64,000 nucleotides of DNA from an uncultured Clostridia bacterium (GCA_944346885.1 CALVMR010000003.1:1-64000), one strand, 5' to 3'; shown: positions 7,566 to 16,645, counted from the first letter of the stretch. Made by a program: numbers and translations. The notes: generated from the letters alone by a model not told the origin.

Positions 7566-9062
7566 GTGCGCCCGCCGGCAGGTATGCAGAAGACCATGTA
7601 TTTTGACCGTTTCGGCAAAAAGAACATTGCCGCCGTCGTCGAAGCGGGAAAACTTGTCGAATTTCATGCAGACGATGCGTTGGAGCGGGATACGGCGGGC
7701 AATATTTTCAAAGGGCGGGTCGTCAACGTGCTGGCGGGCATGCAGGCGGCGTTCGTCCATTACGGAGGCGAAAAAAACGGTTACCTTTCGGCGGGGGATA
7801 TGCCCGCCGAAGCGGAGGCGGCGTTTTCCGCGGAGCTGAACGTAAAGGAAGGGGATATCGTCATGGTGCAGCTCTCCAAGGCGCCCATGGGCACCAAGGG
7901 CGCGCGGCTCACGATGAACCTCTCCTTTGTGGGCAAAAACCTCATCTACCTCCCCTCCGCCTCCTTTTGCGCCATCTCCCGCAAGATCACGGACGAAGCC
8001 GCGCGCGAAAAGCTGCTCGGCTGGGCAAAAAAACTTGCGCCCGAAGGCGGGGTGATCTTGCGCACGCAGGCGGAGGGCGCCCGCTTTTCGCTGCTGAAAG
8101 AGGAGCTGCGCGCGCTGCGGCGCATGTACGAGGACGCGCTCGAAGCGTTTGAAGCCGCCCCCGTGGGGGAGTGCGTGTTCCGCGAAGGGGATCTGCACGC
8201 CCGCCTGCTGCGCGATTTCGATTTAACGGGCATAGACAAAGTGTACATCGGAGACGAGCATGCGTACGCGCGGGCGGAAAAGCTGTTCGCCTCCGCCAAA
8301 AGCGGGCTGAAAAATAAATTGGTGCGCTACACGGGCACGCGGGAAATGTTTGAGTTTTTCGGGCTGGAACAGCAGCTCTGTTCGCTCACCGACCGCCGCG
8401 TAGAGCTGGAAAGCGGCGCCTACCTCGTGCTCGACAAAACGGAGGCGCTCACCGCCATCGACGTGAACACGGGCAAGTTTACGGGGGAAACGGGGCTGGA
8501 AGATACCGTGTTCCGCACTAACTTGCTCGCCGCGCGCGAGATCGCGCGGCAGGTGCGCCTGCGCAACATCGGCGGCATCGTCGTCGTGGATTTTATCGAC
8601 ATGGAGAGCGAGGAGCACCGCCGCCTCGTCACGGAAGAGCTGGAACGCTGCCTGCGCGAGGACCGTTCGCAGTGCAACGTATCGCCGATGACGGGGTTCG
8701 GGCTGGTGCAGTTCACCCGCAAAAAAGTAAAAATGGACAACATGACCGTGCTCGCCAAGCCCTGCCCGTACTGCGGCGGCGCGGGAACGGTGCCCTCGGA
8801 CGATTTTTTGGCGTTCCGCATCCAAAGCGCCGTCAAAAAATGTTTTTCCGAAGGGTACGAAAACGCCGTCGTGGAGCTGAACGCCGGGCTGTACGCGTAC
8901 ATCGTTGCCACGCGGCGGTTTTCCGAACAGGTGCGCGGCGAATGGGCTGGCAAGCGCGTGTACATGATCCCGCACCGCACCTATCACGAAGAGCAGTTTT
9001 TTGTGCGCGGAGACAACAGCCGCGTGCTCACCCTTCCGGATACGGCAAAGCTGCTGTATTAG
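7566..9062 (+). CDS. rng: Ribonuclease E/G family endoribonuclease
   Basis: About 498 residues. It contains an S1-type RNA-binding region (FKGRVVNVLAGMQAAFVHYG), the catalytic metal site in TAIDVNTGKFTG and VVVDFIDME, and the zinc-link cysteines in CPYCGGAGTV. These are the hallmarks of RNase G/E, which cleaves AU-rich single-stranded RNA during rRNA maturation and mRNA decay. No long C-terminal scaffold is present, so it is RNase G-like in size. GTG 7566 has GGGAGAAGG at good spacing and is preferred; ATG 7584 is an alternative with a weaker site. A strong hairpin follows the stop. Confidence 0.93.
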   Translation: MRPPAGMQKTMYFDRFGKKNIAAVVEAGKLVEFHADDALERDTAGNIFKGRVVNVLAGMQAAFVHYGGEKNGYLSAGDMPAEAEAAFSAELNVKEGDIVMVQLSKAPMGTKGARLTMNLSFVGKNLIYLPSASFCAISRKITDEAAREKLLGWAKKLAPEGGVILRTQAEGARFSLLKEELRALRRMYEDALEAFEAAPVGECVFREGDLHARLLRDFDLTGIDKVYIGDEHAYARAEKLFASAKSGLKNKLVRYTGTREMFEFFGLEQQLCSLTDRRVELESGAYLVLDKTEALTAIDVNTGKFTGETGLEDTVFRTNLLAAREIARQVRLRNIGGIVVVDFIDMESEEHRRLVTEELERCLREDRSQCNVSPMTGFGLVQFTRKKVKMDNMTVLAKPCPYCGGAGTVPSDDFLAFRIQSAVKKCFSEGYENAVVELNAGLYAYIVATRRFSEQVRGEWAGKRVYMIPHRTYHEEQFFVRGDNSRVLTLPDTAKLLY

Positions 9063-9085
9063 GGGCAGAAAAAGTTGCAAAAGAC

Positions 9086-9125
9086 CCAAACGGGCGCAGC
9101 GTTCGCTGCGCCCGTTTGGCTGTTT
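9086..9125 (+). terminator. Terminator after RNase G
   Basis: A perfect 15-bp stem (CAAACGGGCGCAGCG with CGCTGCGCCCGTTTG, TTCG loop shared) is followed by CTGTTTG. The T tract is short. Confidence 0.65.
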
Positions 9126-9146
9126 GCGCGCCGTAAAGAGCGGTTT

Positions 9147-9187
9147 CCGCCCGCCCGTTGCAAAACGGGCGGGCGGATGCATACTAT
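9147..9187 (+). promoter_or_regulatory. Promoter of the amino-sugar operon overlapping a hairpin
   Basis: TTGCAA (9158) and TACTAT (9182) are 18 bp apart. The -35 hexamer falls in the loop of an inverted repeat, CCGCCCGCCCGTT/AACGGGCGGGCGG (9147-9176). Confidence 0.5.
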
Positions 9188-9216
9188 GGAACAGATTTTC
9201 TTTTTCGGAGGCGCGC

Positions 9217-9855
9217 ATGGCATACAGAGTGATCTCGCCCGAAGCGGTCACCATCGAAGAGGGGGTCGAGATCGGCGAAGGCGCCGTCATCTTCCCCAAC
9301 AACCGCTTGCTCGGTGGCACGAAGATCGGCGCGGGCGCGGTGCTGTACCCGAACAACATCATTGAAAATTCTTGCGTCGGCGAGGGCGCGTCGGTCACGG
9401 CGTCAGTGCTGCGCGGCGCGGCTGTCGGCGCGGGCGCGAGCATCGGGCCCTTTTCCTATCTGCGCGAGGGGGCAAACGTCGGCGCGCGTTGCCGCGTGGG
9501 GAGCTTCGTCGAAATAAAAAATTCGGCGATCGGGGAGGGGAGCAAGGTCAGTCACCTCGCCTACGTCGGGGATGCACGGGTCGGCAAAAACTGCAACATC
9601 GGCTGCGGCGTCGTGTTCTGCAATTACGACGGAAAGCGCAAGGCGCGCACCGTGGTGGAGGACGGCTGCTTTATCGGCAGCAACGTCAATTTGATCGCGC
9701 CCGTCTGCGTGGGCGCGGGCAGCTACATTGCCGCCGCCACCACCGTCACCCGCAGCGTGCCGCCCGGCACCTTCCTCATCGGCAGGGTGCGGCAGGAGAG
9801 CAGCGAACGGCTCGCCGCGCGGTATGCGCGCGGCGGAGAAAAGAAAGAGGGCTGA
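9217..9855 (+). CDS. GlmU acetyltransferase-half protein (left-handed beta-helix)
   Basis: 212 residues of hexapeptide repeats. The run SFVEIKNSAIGEGSKVSHLA, then GDARVGKNCNIG and CNYDGKRKART, matches the C-terminal acetyltransferase domain of GlmU closely, including the catalytic-site histidine region. The N-terminal uridylyltransferase (nucleotidyltransferase) domain of normal bifunctional GlmU (~450 aa) is absent, and the start at ATG 9217 has a clear GGAGG. With glmM and glmS downstream the likely reaction is acetyl-CoA-dependent N-acetylation of glucosamine-1-phosphate. UDP-GlcNAc formation would then need a separate uridylyltransferase outside the window. A different acyl-acceptor is possible but the context argues against it. 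Confidence 0.82.
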   Translation: MAYRVISPEAVTIEEGVEIGEGAVIFPNNRLLGGTKIGAGAVLYPNNIIENSCVGEGASVTASVLRGAAVGAGASIGPFSYLREGANVGARCRVGSFVEIKNSAIGEGSKVSHLAYVGDARVGKNCNIGCGVVFCNYDGKRKARTVVEDGCFIGSNVNLIAPVCVGAGSYIAAATTVTRSVPPGTFLIGRVRQESSERLAARYARGGEKKEG

Positions 9856-9888
9856 GCGGGCAAACCGCGCCGCCGCTTGTACGCGCGG

Positions 9889-9966
9889 CGGCAAAAACGC
9901 GGCGGAAAAGCGAAGAAACGCGGCAAAAACGCGGCGGAAAAGCGAAGAAACGCGGCAAAAACGCAA
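9889..9966 (+). repeat. Perfect 32-bp tandem repeat (2.4 copies)
   Basis: A unit beginning CGGCAAAAACGCGGCGGAAA repeats exactly at 9889 and 9921, with a partial third copy at 9953. It lies in the gap between the acetyltransferase gene and glmM and encodes nothing obvious. Confidence 0.85.
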
Positions 9967-10012
9967 AAAAAAGTGGGTTCGGGCGGCGCAGAGCGGCGCG
10001 GGGGAGGGCGGT

Positions 10013-11314
10013 ATGCGCAAATTTTTCGGAACGGACGGCATCCGCGGCATCGCGGGGCAGGAACTGACGGCAAAGACGGCGTTTGCGCTGGGCAACGCGC
10101 TGGCGCGCACCGTAAAGGGCGCGCGCATCGTGCTGGGGCGGGATACGCGCGTCTCTTCGGATATGCTGGCGTTGGCGGTCGCGGCGGGCGCGGCGGCGGG
10201 CGGCGGGCTGGTGCTGGACGGCGGGGTCTTGCCCACGGCGGCGGTCTCCTTTTTCGTGCGGCGCGAGGGCGCGGACTTCGGCGTCGTCGTCTCCGCGTCG
10301 CACAATCCGCCCGAATACAACGGGTTGAAGGTGTTCGGCGCGGACGGGCGCAAACTTGCGGACGGGGAGGAAGAGCGGCTGGAAGCGCTGTTCGGCAAGG
10401 ATGCGTTCGCGCCCGCGCTGCGGTGCGGCAGGGCGGTGCCGCTGGCGGGCAAGGGCGGGTATGCGGAATACCTCGCCTCCTGCTTGCCTGCGCCGCTGGC
10501 GGGCAAAACGTTTGTGCTGGACTGCGCCAACGGCGCGGCGGGCGGGGTCGCGCCCCGCGTGTTCCGCAGGCTGGGCGCGCGCGTCGTTGCGCGCAACTGC
10601 CGCGCGGACGGGCGGCACGTCAACGAAAACTGCGGAGCGCTGCATCCGGGCGGGATGCGCCGCGCCGTGTTGGAGGCGGGCGCGGACGCAGGGTTTTGCT
10701 ACGACGGAGACGCGGACCGCCTCATCGCCGCCGACGAGCGTGGCAGGCTCGTGGACGGGGATAAGCTGCTGTACATCTTCGCGCGGGAGCAAAAGGCGCG
10801 CGGCAGGCTGCCGCACGCGCTCGCGGTGGGCACGGCGCACACGAACACGGGCGCCGAGCGCGCTTTGGCGGCGTGCGGGATCTCGCTCGTACGGGCGGAC
10901 GTGGGGGATAAGTATGTTTCGCAGTGCATGCAGCAAAGCGGCGCCGCCGTGGGCGGGGAACAGAGCGGGCACATCATTCTAGCCGACTACGCCGCCACGG
11001 GAGACGGGATCCTCGCTTCCGTGGTGTTGGCGGGGCTGCTGCGGGGCGCAAAACTCTCTGCCTTGGCGGATATCCGCCTGCTGCCGCAGTGCAACCTGAG
11101 CGTAAAGGTAAAGGACAAAGCGCGCGCGCTGGGGTGCGAGGCGGTGCGCGAGGCGTGCGCCCGCGCCGAGGCGGCGGAAGGGGTGGTGCGGCTGGTCGTG
11201 CGGGCGTCGGGCACGGAGCCCGTCATCCGCATATTTGCGGAGGCGGAGCGCATGCGCACGGCAAAAACCGCAGCCGAAACGGTGCGCGCGGCGCTCGCCG
11301 CGCGGGAGGAATGA
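10013..11314 (+). CDS. glmM: Phosphoglucosamine mutase
   Basis: 433 residues, full length. Converts glucosamine-6-phosphate to glucosamine-1-phosphate for UDP-GlcNAc and peptidoglycan synthesis. The phospho-serine loop is VSASHNPPEYNG (Ser96), the metal site is DGDADR, and the C-terminal phosphate-binding motif is RASGTEP. The N-terminus MRKFFGTDGIRG is typical. GGGGGAGGG precedes ATG 10013. It lies between the GlmU-like acetyltransferase and glmS, whose ATG comes 2 nt after its stop, so this is one operon. Confidence 0.97.
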   Translation: MRKFFGTDGIRGIAGQELTAKTAFALGNALARTVKGARIVLGRDTRVSSDMLALAVAAGAAAGGGLVLDGGVLPTAAVSFFVRREGADFGVVVSASHNPPEYNGLKVFGADGRKLADGEEERLEALFGKDAFAPALRCGRAVPLAGKGGYAEYLASCLPAPLAGKTFVLDCANGAAGGVAPRVFRRLGARVVARNCRADGRHVNENCGALHPGGMRRAVLEAGADAGFCYDGDADRLIAADERGRLVDGDKLLYIFAREQKARGRLPHALAVGTAHTNTGAERALAACGISLVRADVGDKYVSQCMQQSGAAVGGEQSGHIILADYAATGDGILASVVLAGLLRGAKLSALADIRLLPQCNLSVKVKDKARALGCEAVREACARAEAAEGVVRLVVRASGTEPVIRIFAEAERMRTAKTAAETVRAALAAREE

Positions 11315-11315
11315 T

Positions 11316-13088
11316 ATGTGCGGGATCGTGGGGTGTTTTGCCGAAAGCGGCTGCTACGAAAAGTTGATGGCGGCGCTTGTGAATTTGGAATACCGCGGGT
11401 ACGATTCCGCGGGCGTGGCGCTGGCAGGCGAAAAGGGGATCGCCGTGCGCAAAAAAAAGGGCGCCGTGCGCAACCTTTTCGGGCAGCCCCTTGCGGGTAC
11501 GGCGGGCATCGGGCACACGCGCTGGGCAACGCACGGAAAGCCTTCCGACGAAAACGCGCACCCGCACACGGCGGGAAAGTTCGCGCTCGTGCACAACGGG
11601 ATCATCGAAAATTACGCGGCGCTGCGGGCAGAGCTTTCGGCGCGGGGCGAAACCTTTTCTTCGGAGACGGACAGCGAGGTGATCGTAAAACTGATCGCCG
11701 CGCTGTACAGCGGAGATTTTTTTGCCGCGGTGGCGGCGGCTTGCGCGCGGCTGAAAGGCTCGTACGCCGTTGCCGTGCTCTGCGCCGATCATCCGCGCGA
11801 GATCGTGTGCGCGGCATACAAAAGCCCGCTCGTGGCGGGCGCGGGGAAAGGGGCGGTGTATGTTTGCAGCGACGTGCCCGCGCTCTTCGGCGCGGTATCC
11901 TATGTTTGCCCCGCCGAGGACGGGGAGTTCCTTCACGTTTGCGGAAGCGAGATCGTTTTCCGCCGCGCGGACGGCACGCCCGTGCCCAAGGTGTTTTGCC
12001 GCACGGAGGAGGAAGGGGGCGCGCGGCGGCAGGGCGGCGGCAGCTATATGGAGGCGGAGATCGCGCAGATCCCGCAGGGGATATCCCGCACGCTCGCCTG
12101 TTTGCGCGGCTGCGATTTTGCCCCCGCGGCGCGCGTGCTGCGCGCCGCGGGGCGGGTGTTTACCGCCGCCTGCGGCACGGCGCATCACGCCGCGCTCGCG
12201 TTCGGGCACCTGCTTTCGCAGGAGGCGCGGATCCCCGTGCTGTGCGAGGCTGCCTCCGAGTTCCGCTACGGCGACCCGCTTATCGGCGCGGGAGACGTGC
12301 TCGTTGCCGTCAGCCAAAGCGGAGAAACGGCGGATACGCTCGAAGCGGTGCGCCTTGCCAAGCAGCGCGGCGCCTTCGTCATCGCCGTGTGCAACGCGCC
12401 GCTCTCTACGCTCTCCCGTCTTGCCGATCTGCTGCTGCAAACGTGCGCGGGGGCGGAAGTCGCCGTCGCCGCAACCAAAAGCTACAACTGCCAGCTGCTG
12501 TGCCTGTACTATCTGGCGGCGCAGGCGGTGTTTTTTAAAACGACGCGCTTCCCCGCCTGGTTTTTTGCGCTGGAAGGGGCGGCGCGGGCGTGCGGGCAGG
12601 CGCTGGAAAGCGCCGCCGCGGCGGAGCGGCTGGCGCGGCGGCTGCAAGGGGCGCGCGCCATGTACTTTATCGGCAGGGGCGCGGACCGCTTTACCGCCGC
12701 CGAAGGCGCTTTGAAAGTGCGCGAGATCGCCTATGTGTTTGCCGAAAGCTGCCCCGCGGGCGAACTCAAACACGGAACGCTGGCGCTGGTGGAGGAGGGC
12801 TTCCCCGTTTTTGCCGTGGCAACGGCGCGCGCCCTGCTGCAAAAAACGGTCAATTCGCTTGCCGAAGCAAGGGCGCGCGGCGCGCGTCCCGTGCTCTTCA
12901 CGCAGTACGGCGCGGAGGCAGCCGGCTGCGGGGCAGAGCTGTTTCCGCCCCTCCCTTCGCTGCCGGAGCCGCTCATGCCGCTCGTCTCCGTCATTCCGCT
13001 GCAATGGTTTGCCTGTCATTTTTGCCTGCTGCGCGGCTTCGACCCGGACCGCCCGCGCAATTTGGCAAAATCGGTCACGGTAGAATGA
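11316..13088 (+). CDS. glmS: Glutamine-fructose-6-phosphate aminotransferase (isomerizing)
   Basis: 590 residues. First step of the hexosamine pathway: fructose-6-phosphate plus glutamine to glucosamine-6-phosphate. The N-terminal Ntn glutaminase domain starts MCGIVGC (Cys2 nucleophile) and has LEYRGYDSAG and HTRWATHG. Two SIS sugar-isomerase domains follow, with SQSGETADT and the C-terminal ending NLAKSVTVE. The start codon is 1 nt past the glmM stop, and the GGAGGA near the glmM end serves as ribosome site. No glmS ribozyme leader is seen, as expected for an internal operon position. Confidence 0.97.
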   Translation: MCGIVGCFAESGCYEKLMAALVNLEYRGYDSAGVALAGEKGIAVRKKKGAVRNLFGQPLAGTAGIGHTRWATHGKPSDENAHPHTAGKFALVHNGIIENYAALRAELSARGETFSSETDSEVIVKLIAALYSGDFFAAVAAACARLKGSYAVAVLCADHPREIVCAAYKSPLVAGAGKGAVYVCSDVPALFGAVSYVCPAEDGEFLHVCGSEIVFRRADGTPVPKVFCRTEEEGGARRQGGGSYMEAEIAQIPQGISRTLACLRGCDFAPAARVLRAAGRVFTAACGTAHHAALAFGHLLSQEARIPVLCEAASEFRYGDPLIGAGDVLVAVSQSGETADTLEAVRLAKQRGAFVIAVCNAPLSTLSRLADLLLQTCAGAEVAVAATKSYNCQLLCLYYLAAQAVFFKTTRFPAWFFALEGAARACGQALESAAAAERLARRLQGARAMYFIGRGADRFTAAEGALKVREIAYVFAESCPAGELKHGTLALVEEGFPVFAVATARALLQKTVNSLAEARARGARPVLFTQYGAEAAGCGAELFPPLPSLPEPLMPLVSVIPLQWFACHFCLLRGFDPDRPRNLAKSVTVE

Positions 13089-13165
13089 GGGGAACGCAAA
13101 GCAAAAGCGCGCAAGGAAAAAAGCGGAGAAATAGGCAAAAAAGCCCGCTTGCGCAAAAGAGAGGG

Positions 13166-13426
13166 TCAATTCGTCTCTTTTGCGTAGGCGGTTTTGGCGG
13201 TCACGCCCGCAAGGCTGCCGATCTTGCCCGAAAGGGCGCTGATCACCGCCTGCGGCGCGTCTACGGCGACGCTGATAACGTTGATGCCGCGCGTGCGGTA
13301 GGGCACGCCCATCCGCCCGATGATGTAGGAGCCGTACTCGTGTAAAACGGCGTTCAGCGCTTGTACGGATTCCGTGTTTTCCACAATGATGCCGATGACG
13401 GCGACCCTTGTTTGCGTTGTCTCCAT
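13166..13426 (-). CDS. TM1266-family putative iron-only hydrogenase system regulator
   Basis: 86 residues with an ACT/ferredoxin-like fold pattern. RVAVIGIIVENTESVQALN and YIIGRMGVPYRTRGINVISV are characteristic of the TM1266 family, annotated as regulators of [FeFe]-hydrogenase maturation, though the biochemical role is unproven. It is 10 nt downstream of mutY and its AAGGAGG site is strong, so they are co-transcribed. No hydrogenase or hyd maturation gene is in the window. The 13089-13165 gap to convergent glmS holds no clear terminator. Confidence 0.85.
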   Translation of the reverse strand: METTQTRVAVIGIIVENTESVQALNAVLHEYGSYIIGRMGVPYRTRGINVISVAVDAPQAVISALSGKIGSLAGVTAKTAYAKETN

Positions 13427-13436
13427 AAGTTCCTCC

Positions 13437-14519
13437 TTATTCGGCGCGGCGTTCCGCGCCCGTTTGCTGCGGGAACAGCCGCAACGCCCAGCGGTAGGCA
13501 GAGGGCAGCGAAAGCGCTTGCCGCACTTCGGCGATCGGGTAAAACGCAACGCCGAAGGCGGCGGCTACCGCCTCTTCGCAGCCCGCGCAGTCAATGAGGC
13601 AGGCGTCGATCTCCCATTCGATGTGCGAAAACACGTGCCGGTGCGCCGCGTGCCGCCCGATCGCGGCGCCGCCCGCGCCCGCCTCTTGCAGGCGGGCGGC
13701 AAGCTCGTCTGCGCGCAGCGCCCGCTCTTCGGTATAAAAACCGTACATGCCCGCAAGCACGCCGCTTTTTCGGCGGCAGAGCGCGATGCGGTCTTCTGCG
13801 TAAAAGAGGAGCATGGTCACGTTCGTGTGCCGCCGCTCCGCCTTTTTTTCGGGCAGGGGCAGCGCGTCGCTCTTCGTTTGGCAGCGGGCGAGCAGCGGGC
13901 ATGCCAAGCACAGCGGCGAAGAGGGCAGGCACACCGTTGCGCCGAGCTCCATCAGGCTCTGCGTAAAATCGCCGCACCGCCCCGCGGGGTATACGGGCGC
14001 AAGTTCGGCGGCGTACCTTTTGCGCAGCTGTGCCGCGGGGAGCGCGTCTCCCAAATAGCGCGAGAGCACGCGCACAACGTTTCCGTCCACGGCGGGGGCG
14101 GGCTGTTCAAAGGCGATGGAAGCTACCGCGCCCGCCGTATAGTCGCCCACGCCGGGCAGCCGTTTGAGCGCCTGCGCCGTTTCGGGGAAGCCGTTTTCGC
14201 AGATGGCGCGCGCCGCCTTTTGCAGGTTGCGCGCGCGGGAATAATAGCCCAAGCCCTCCCACAGTTTGAACAGCTTGTCTTCGGGGCAGTCAGCCAGCGC
14301 CGCCGCGTCGGGCAGTTCGCGCACAAAGCGCACATAGTGCGCCCGCGCCGCTTCCACGCGCGTCTGTTGCAGCATCAGCTCGGAAACGAGCACGCGGTAG
14401 GGGTCTGTGTTTTCGCGCCAAGGCAGGTCGCGCTTGTTTTTGCCGTACCAAGGCAGCAGCAGGGCGGGCAGCGCTTGCAGCGCCGCCGTTCGCCCGTTTT
14501 CGTAAATAGGCGGTTCCAT
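13437..14519 (-). CDS. mutY: A/G-specific adenine DNA glycosylase
   Basis: 360 residues. Removes adenine mispaired with 8-oxoguanine. The helix-hairpin-helix motif and catalytic region are LKRLPGVGDYTAGAVASIAF followed by VDGNVVRVLSR. Four cysteines in CLPSSPLCLACPLLARC give the C-x6-C-x2-C-x5-C iron-sulfur cluster. The C-terminal ~120 residues are the NUDIX-like 8-oxoG recognition domain (RHVFSHIEWEIDA). It starts at ATG 14519 and diverges from aroK; the two share a short regulatory gap. Confidence 0.95.
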   Translation of the reverse strand: MEPPIYENGRTAALQALPALLLPWYGKNKRDLPWRENTDPYRVLVSELMLQQTRVEAARAHYVRFVRELPDAAALADCPEDKLFKLWEGLGYYSRARNLQKAARAICENGFPETAQALKRLPGVGDYTAGAVASIAFEQPAPAVDGNVVRVLSRYLGDALPAAQLRKRYAAELAPVYPAGRCGDFTQSLMELGATVCLPSSPLCLACPLLARCQTKSDALPLPEKKAERRHTNVTMLLFYAEDRIALCRRKSGVLAGMYGFYTEERALRADELAARLQEAGAGGAAIGRHAAHRHVFSHIEWEIDACLIDCAGCEEAVAAAFGVAFYPIAEVRQALSLPSAYRWALRLFPQQTGAERRAE

Positions 14520-14562
14520 ACCGTTATCTTACCATAATCGGCGGCGAACTTTCAACAAAAAA

Positions 14563-14591
14563 TTGACATTTGCCGCAAAAAAGGCTATACT
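14563..14591 (+). promoter_or_regulatory. Sigma-A promoter of aroK-cysS
   Basis: Consensus TTGACA and TATACT with a 17-bp spacer. The predicted start (~14598) lies after ATG-like codons at 14570, which excludes those as the aroK start. Confidence 0.85.
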
Positions 14592-14626
14592 GTTTGCGTT
14601 CTTATTCTGCAAACGAGGAGTCTGCG

Positions 14627-15130
14627 TTGAACATCGTTCTCATCGGTATGCCCGCGTCGGGCAAGAGCACGGCGGGCGTGCTGCTCGCCAAAACCATCGG
14701 GTTCGGCTTTCTCGACGCCGATCTGCTCATTCAAAGCCGCGAAAAGGCGCTGCTGTGCGATATCATCGCCCAAAAGGGCGCCGAGGCGTTTTTGCGCATC
14801 GAAGAAGAGGTGAACGCGCAAATTTGGGCGGAGCGGTGCGTCATCGCCACGGGCGGCAGCGTCGTGTACGGAGAACGCGCCATGCGGCACCTCAAAACGC
14901 TGGGCAAGGTGGTGTACCTGCGCATTTCCGAACAGGAGGCGGAGCGCCGTTTGGGCAATATCGTGCTGCGCGGCGTGGTGATGCGGCGGCAGGGCGAAAC
15001 GCTCGCCGAGCTCTATGCCGAACGCGTGCCGCTCTACGAGCGGTATGCCGACGTTGTTGTAGACTGCGACGGGCAGACGCTGGAAGAAACGGTGGGCGCG
15101 ATCGTCGCCGCGCTGCGTTTGCAGGCATAA
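14627..15130 (+). CDS. aroK: Shikimate kinase
   Basis: 167 residues. ATP-dependent phosphorylation of shikimate at the 3-hydroxyl in chorismate synthesis. The P-loop GMPASGKST is at residues 7-15, DADLLIQ is the Mg/shikimate site, and IATGGSVVYGERA is the shikimate-binding Gly-Gly motif; the lid has RLGNIVLRG. The start is TTG 14627 with GAGGAG 6 nt upstream, forced by the promoter position. It is followed after 41 nt by cysS. No other aro gene is nearby. Confidence 0.93.
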   Translation: MNIVLIGMPASGKSTAGVLLAKTIGFGFLDADLLIQSREKALLCDIIAQKGAEAFLRIEEEVNAQIWAERCVIATGGSVVYGERAMRHLKTLGKVVYLRISEQEAERRLGNIVLRGVVMRRQGETLAELYAERVPLYERYADVVVDCDGQTLEETVGAIVAALRLQA

Positions 15131-15171
15131 AATTCCCGAAGCGCGCGCTTCGGTTTGGTTTGGTGGTATCT

Positions 15172-16563
15172 ATGAAATTGTACAACACGCTGACCCGTAC
15201 GGTCGAAGAATTTAAAACGCACACCCCCGGCAAGGCGACAATGTACACCTGCGGCCCTACGGTGTACAACTTTGCGCACATCGGAAATCTGCGTACCTAT
15301 ATCATGGAAGACGTGCTCGAACGCGCGCTGCGCTACGCGGGTTACGAAGTGAAGCGGGTGATGAACATTACGGATATCGGGCACCTCTCCGACGATGCAG
15401 ACAGCGGCGAGGATAAGATGCTGTTGGGCGCCAAGCGCGAGCACAAGGGGGTAAAGGAGCTTGCCGCCTTTTATACCGAAGCGTTTTTTAAAGACTGCGC
15501 TGCGCTGAACATAAAGCGCCCGGACGTCGTTGCGCCCGCCACGGAGGAAGTGGAGGAGTTTATCCGCGTCATTGCCGCGCTCGAACAAAAGGGGTTCGCT
15601 TACAAGGCGGGCGGCAACGTGTACTTCGATACGGCAAAGGTCGCGCAGTACCACAAATTTTTCAATTTTAAGGAAGACGATCTCGAAGTGGGCGTGCGCG
15701 AGGGCGTGGAGGAGGACGAAAACAAGCGCAGCAAAAACGACTTTGTGCTGTGGTTCACCAAATCCAAGTTCGAAGATCAGGCGCTCAAATGGGAGAGCCC
15801 GTGGGGCGTCGGTTACCCCGGCTGGCACATCGAGTGCTCCTGCATCGCCATGAAGTATCTCGGCGAATATTTAGACCTGCACTGCGGCGGCATCGACAAC
15901 GTGTTCCCGCACCACACCAACGAGATCGCGCAGAGCGAGGCGTATTTGGGGCACAAATGGTGCGGGCACTGGTTCCACGTGCTGCACCTCAACACCGCGG
16001 GCGGGAAGATGAGCAAGTCTGCGGGCGGGTTTTTAACGCTGGCAAAATTGACCGAGGCGGGCTATTCGCCCATGGAGTACCGCTTTTTCTGCCTGCTTTC
16101 GCACTACCGCAACACGCTCGTGTATTCGGAGGATACGTTCTTAAACGCCGTAAACGCCTTCCGCAAGCTCAAAGCGCGCGCGCTCGCGCTCGAAACGAGC
16201 GGGGAAAAGGACGAAGCCGCCATGCAGCCCTTCCGCGCCGCCTTTAAAGAGGCGCTGGAAACGGACCTGAATACCTCGCAGGCGATCACCTGCGTGTACG
16301 ACGTGCTCAAAAGCGGGCTTTCCGCCGCGGCAAAACGCGCCCTTTTGGAGGAATTTGACGGCGTGCTTTGCCTAGACCTTTTAAAGGAAGAAAAAAAGCA
16401 GAGCGCCCTTTCCGCCGAAGAGATCGAAGCGGCGATCGCCGCCCGCGCCGCCGCCAAAAAGGCGAAAAACTATGCCGAGGCAGACCGCATCCGCGCGGAG
16501 CTTGCCGCCAAGGGCGTGACCCTTGCCGACACGCCGAGCGGCACGACCTATAAGATCGGCTGA
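15172..16563 (+). CDS. cysS: Cysteinyl-tRNA synthetase
   Basis: 463 residues, class I synthetase charging tRNA-Cys. The HIGH-type motif is FAHIGNLRTY (~34-43) and the KMSKS motif is GGKMSKSAGGF. Zinc ligands include Cys27 in MYTCGPTVYNF and the HIECSCIAM segment, and GGIDNVFPHHTNEIAQSE is the strongly conserved core. The start is MKLYNTL; the ribosome site is weak (TGGTGG). A palindromic terminator lies 40 nt after the stop. Confidence 0.97.
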   Translation: MKLYNTLTRTVEEFKTHTPGKATMYTCGPTVYNFAHIGNLRTYIMEDVLERALRYAGYEVKRVMNITDIGHLSDDADSGEDKMLLGAKREHKGVKELAAFYTEAFFKDCAALNIKRPDVVAPATEEVEEFIRVIAALEQKGFAYKAGGNVYFDTAKVAQYHKFFNFKEDDLEVGVREGVEEDENKRSKNDFVLWFTKSKFEDQALKWESPWGVGYPGWHIECSCIAMKYLGEYLDLHCGGIDNVFPHHTNEIAQSEAYLGHKWCGHWFHVLHLNTAGGKMSKSAGGFLTLAKLTEAGYSPMEYRFFCLLSHYRNTLVYSEDTFLNAVNAFRKLKARALALETSGEKDEAAMQPFRAAFKEALETDLNTSQAITCVYDVLKSGLSAAAKRALLEEFDGVLCLDLLKEEKKQSALSAEEIEAAIAARAAAKKAKNYAEADRIRAELAAKGVTLADTPSGTTYKIG

Positions 16564-16602
16564 AAAGAGAAATGAAAAAGATCGGTTAAGCAAAAAGACG
16601 GC

Positions 16603-16645
16603 AAATCCCTCCCCGCGCGGCACCGCGCGGGGAGGGATTTCGCAT
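16603..16645 (+). terminator. Terminator after cysS
   Basis: AAATCCCTCCCCGCGCGG pairs perfectly with its complement around a 2-nt loop (16603-16640), followed by CGCATTC. The A-run before it could also make it work on the minus strand. Confidence 0.7.

Noticed and set aside
9889..9966. CRISPR array.
   Set aside because: The 32-bp units are directly adjacent without spacers, only 2.4 copies exist, and no cas genes are present.
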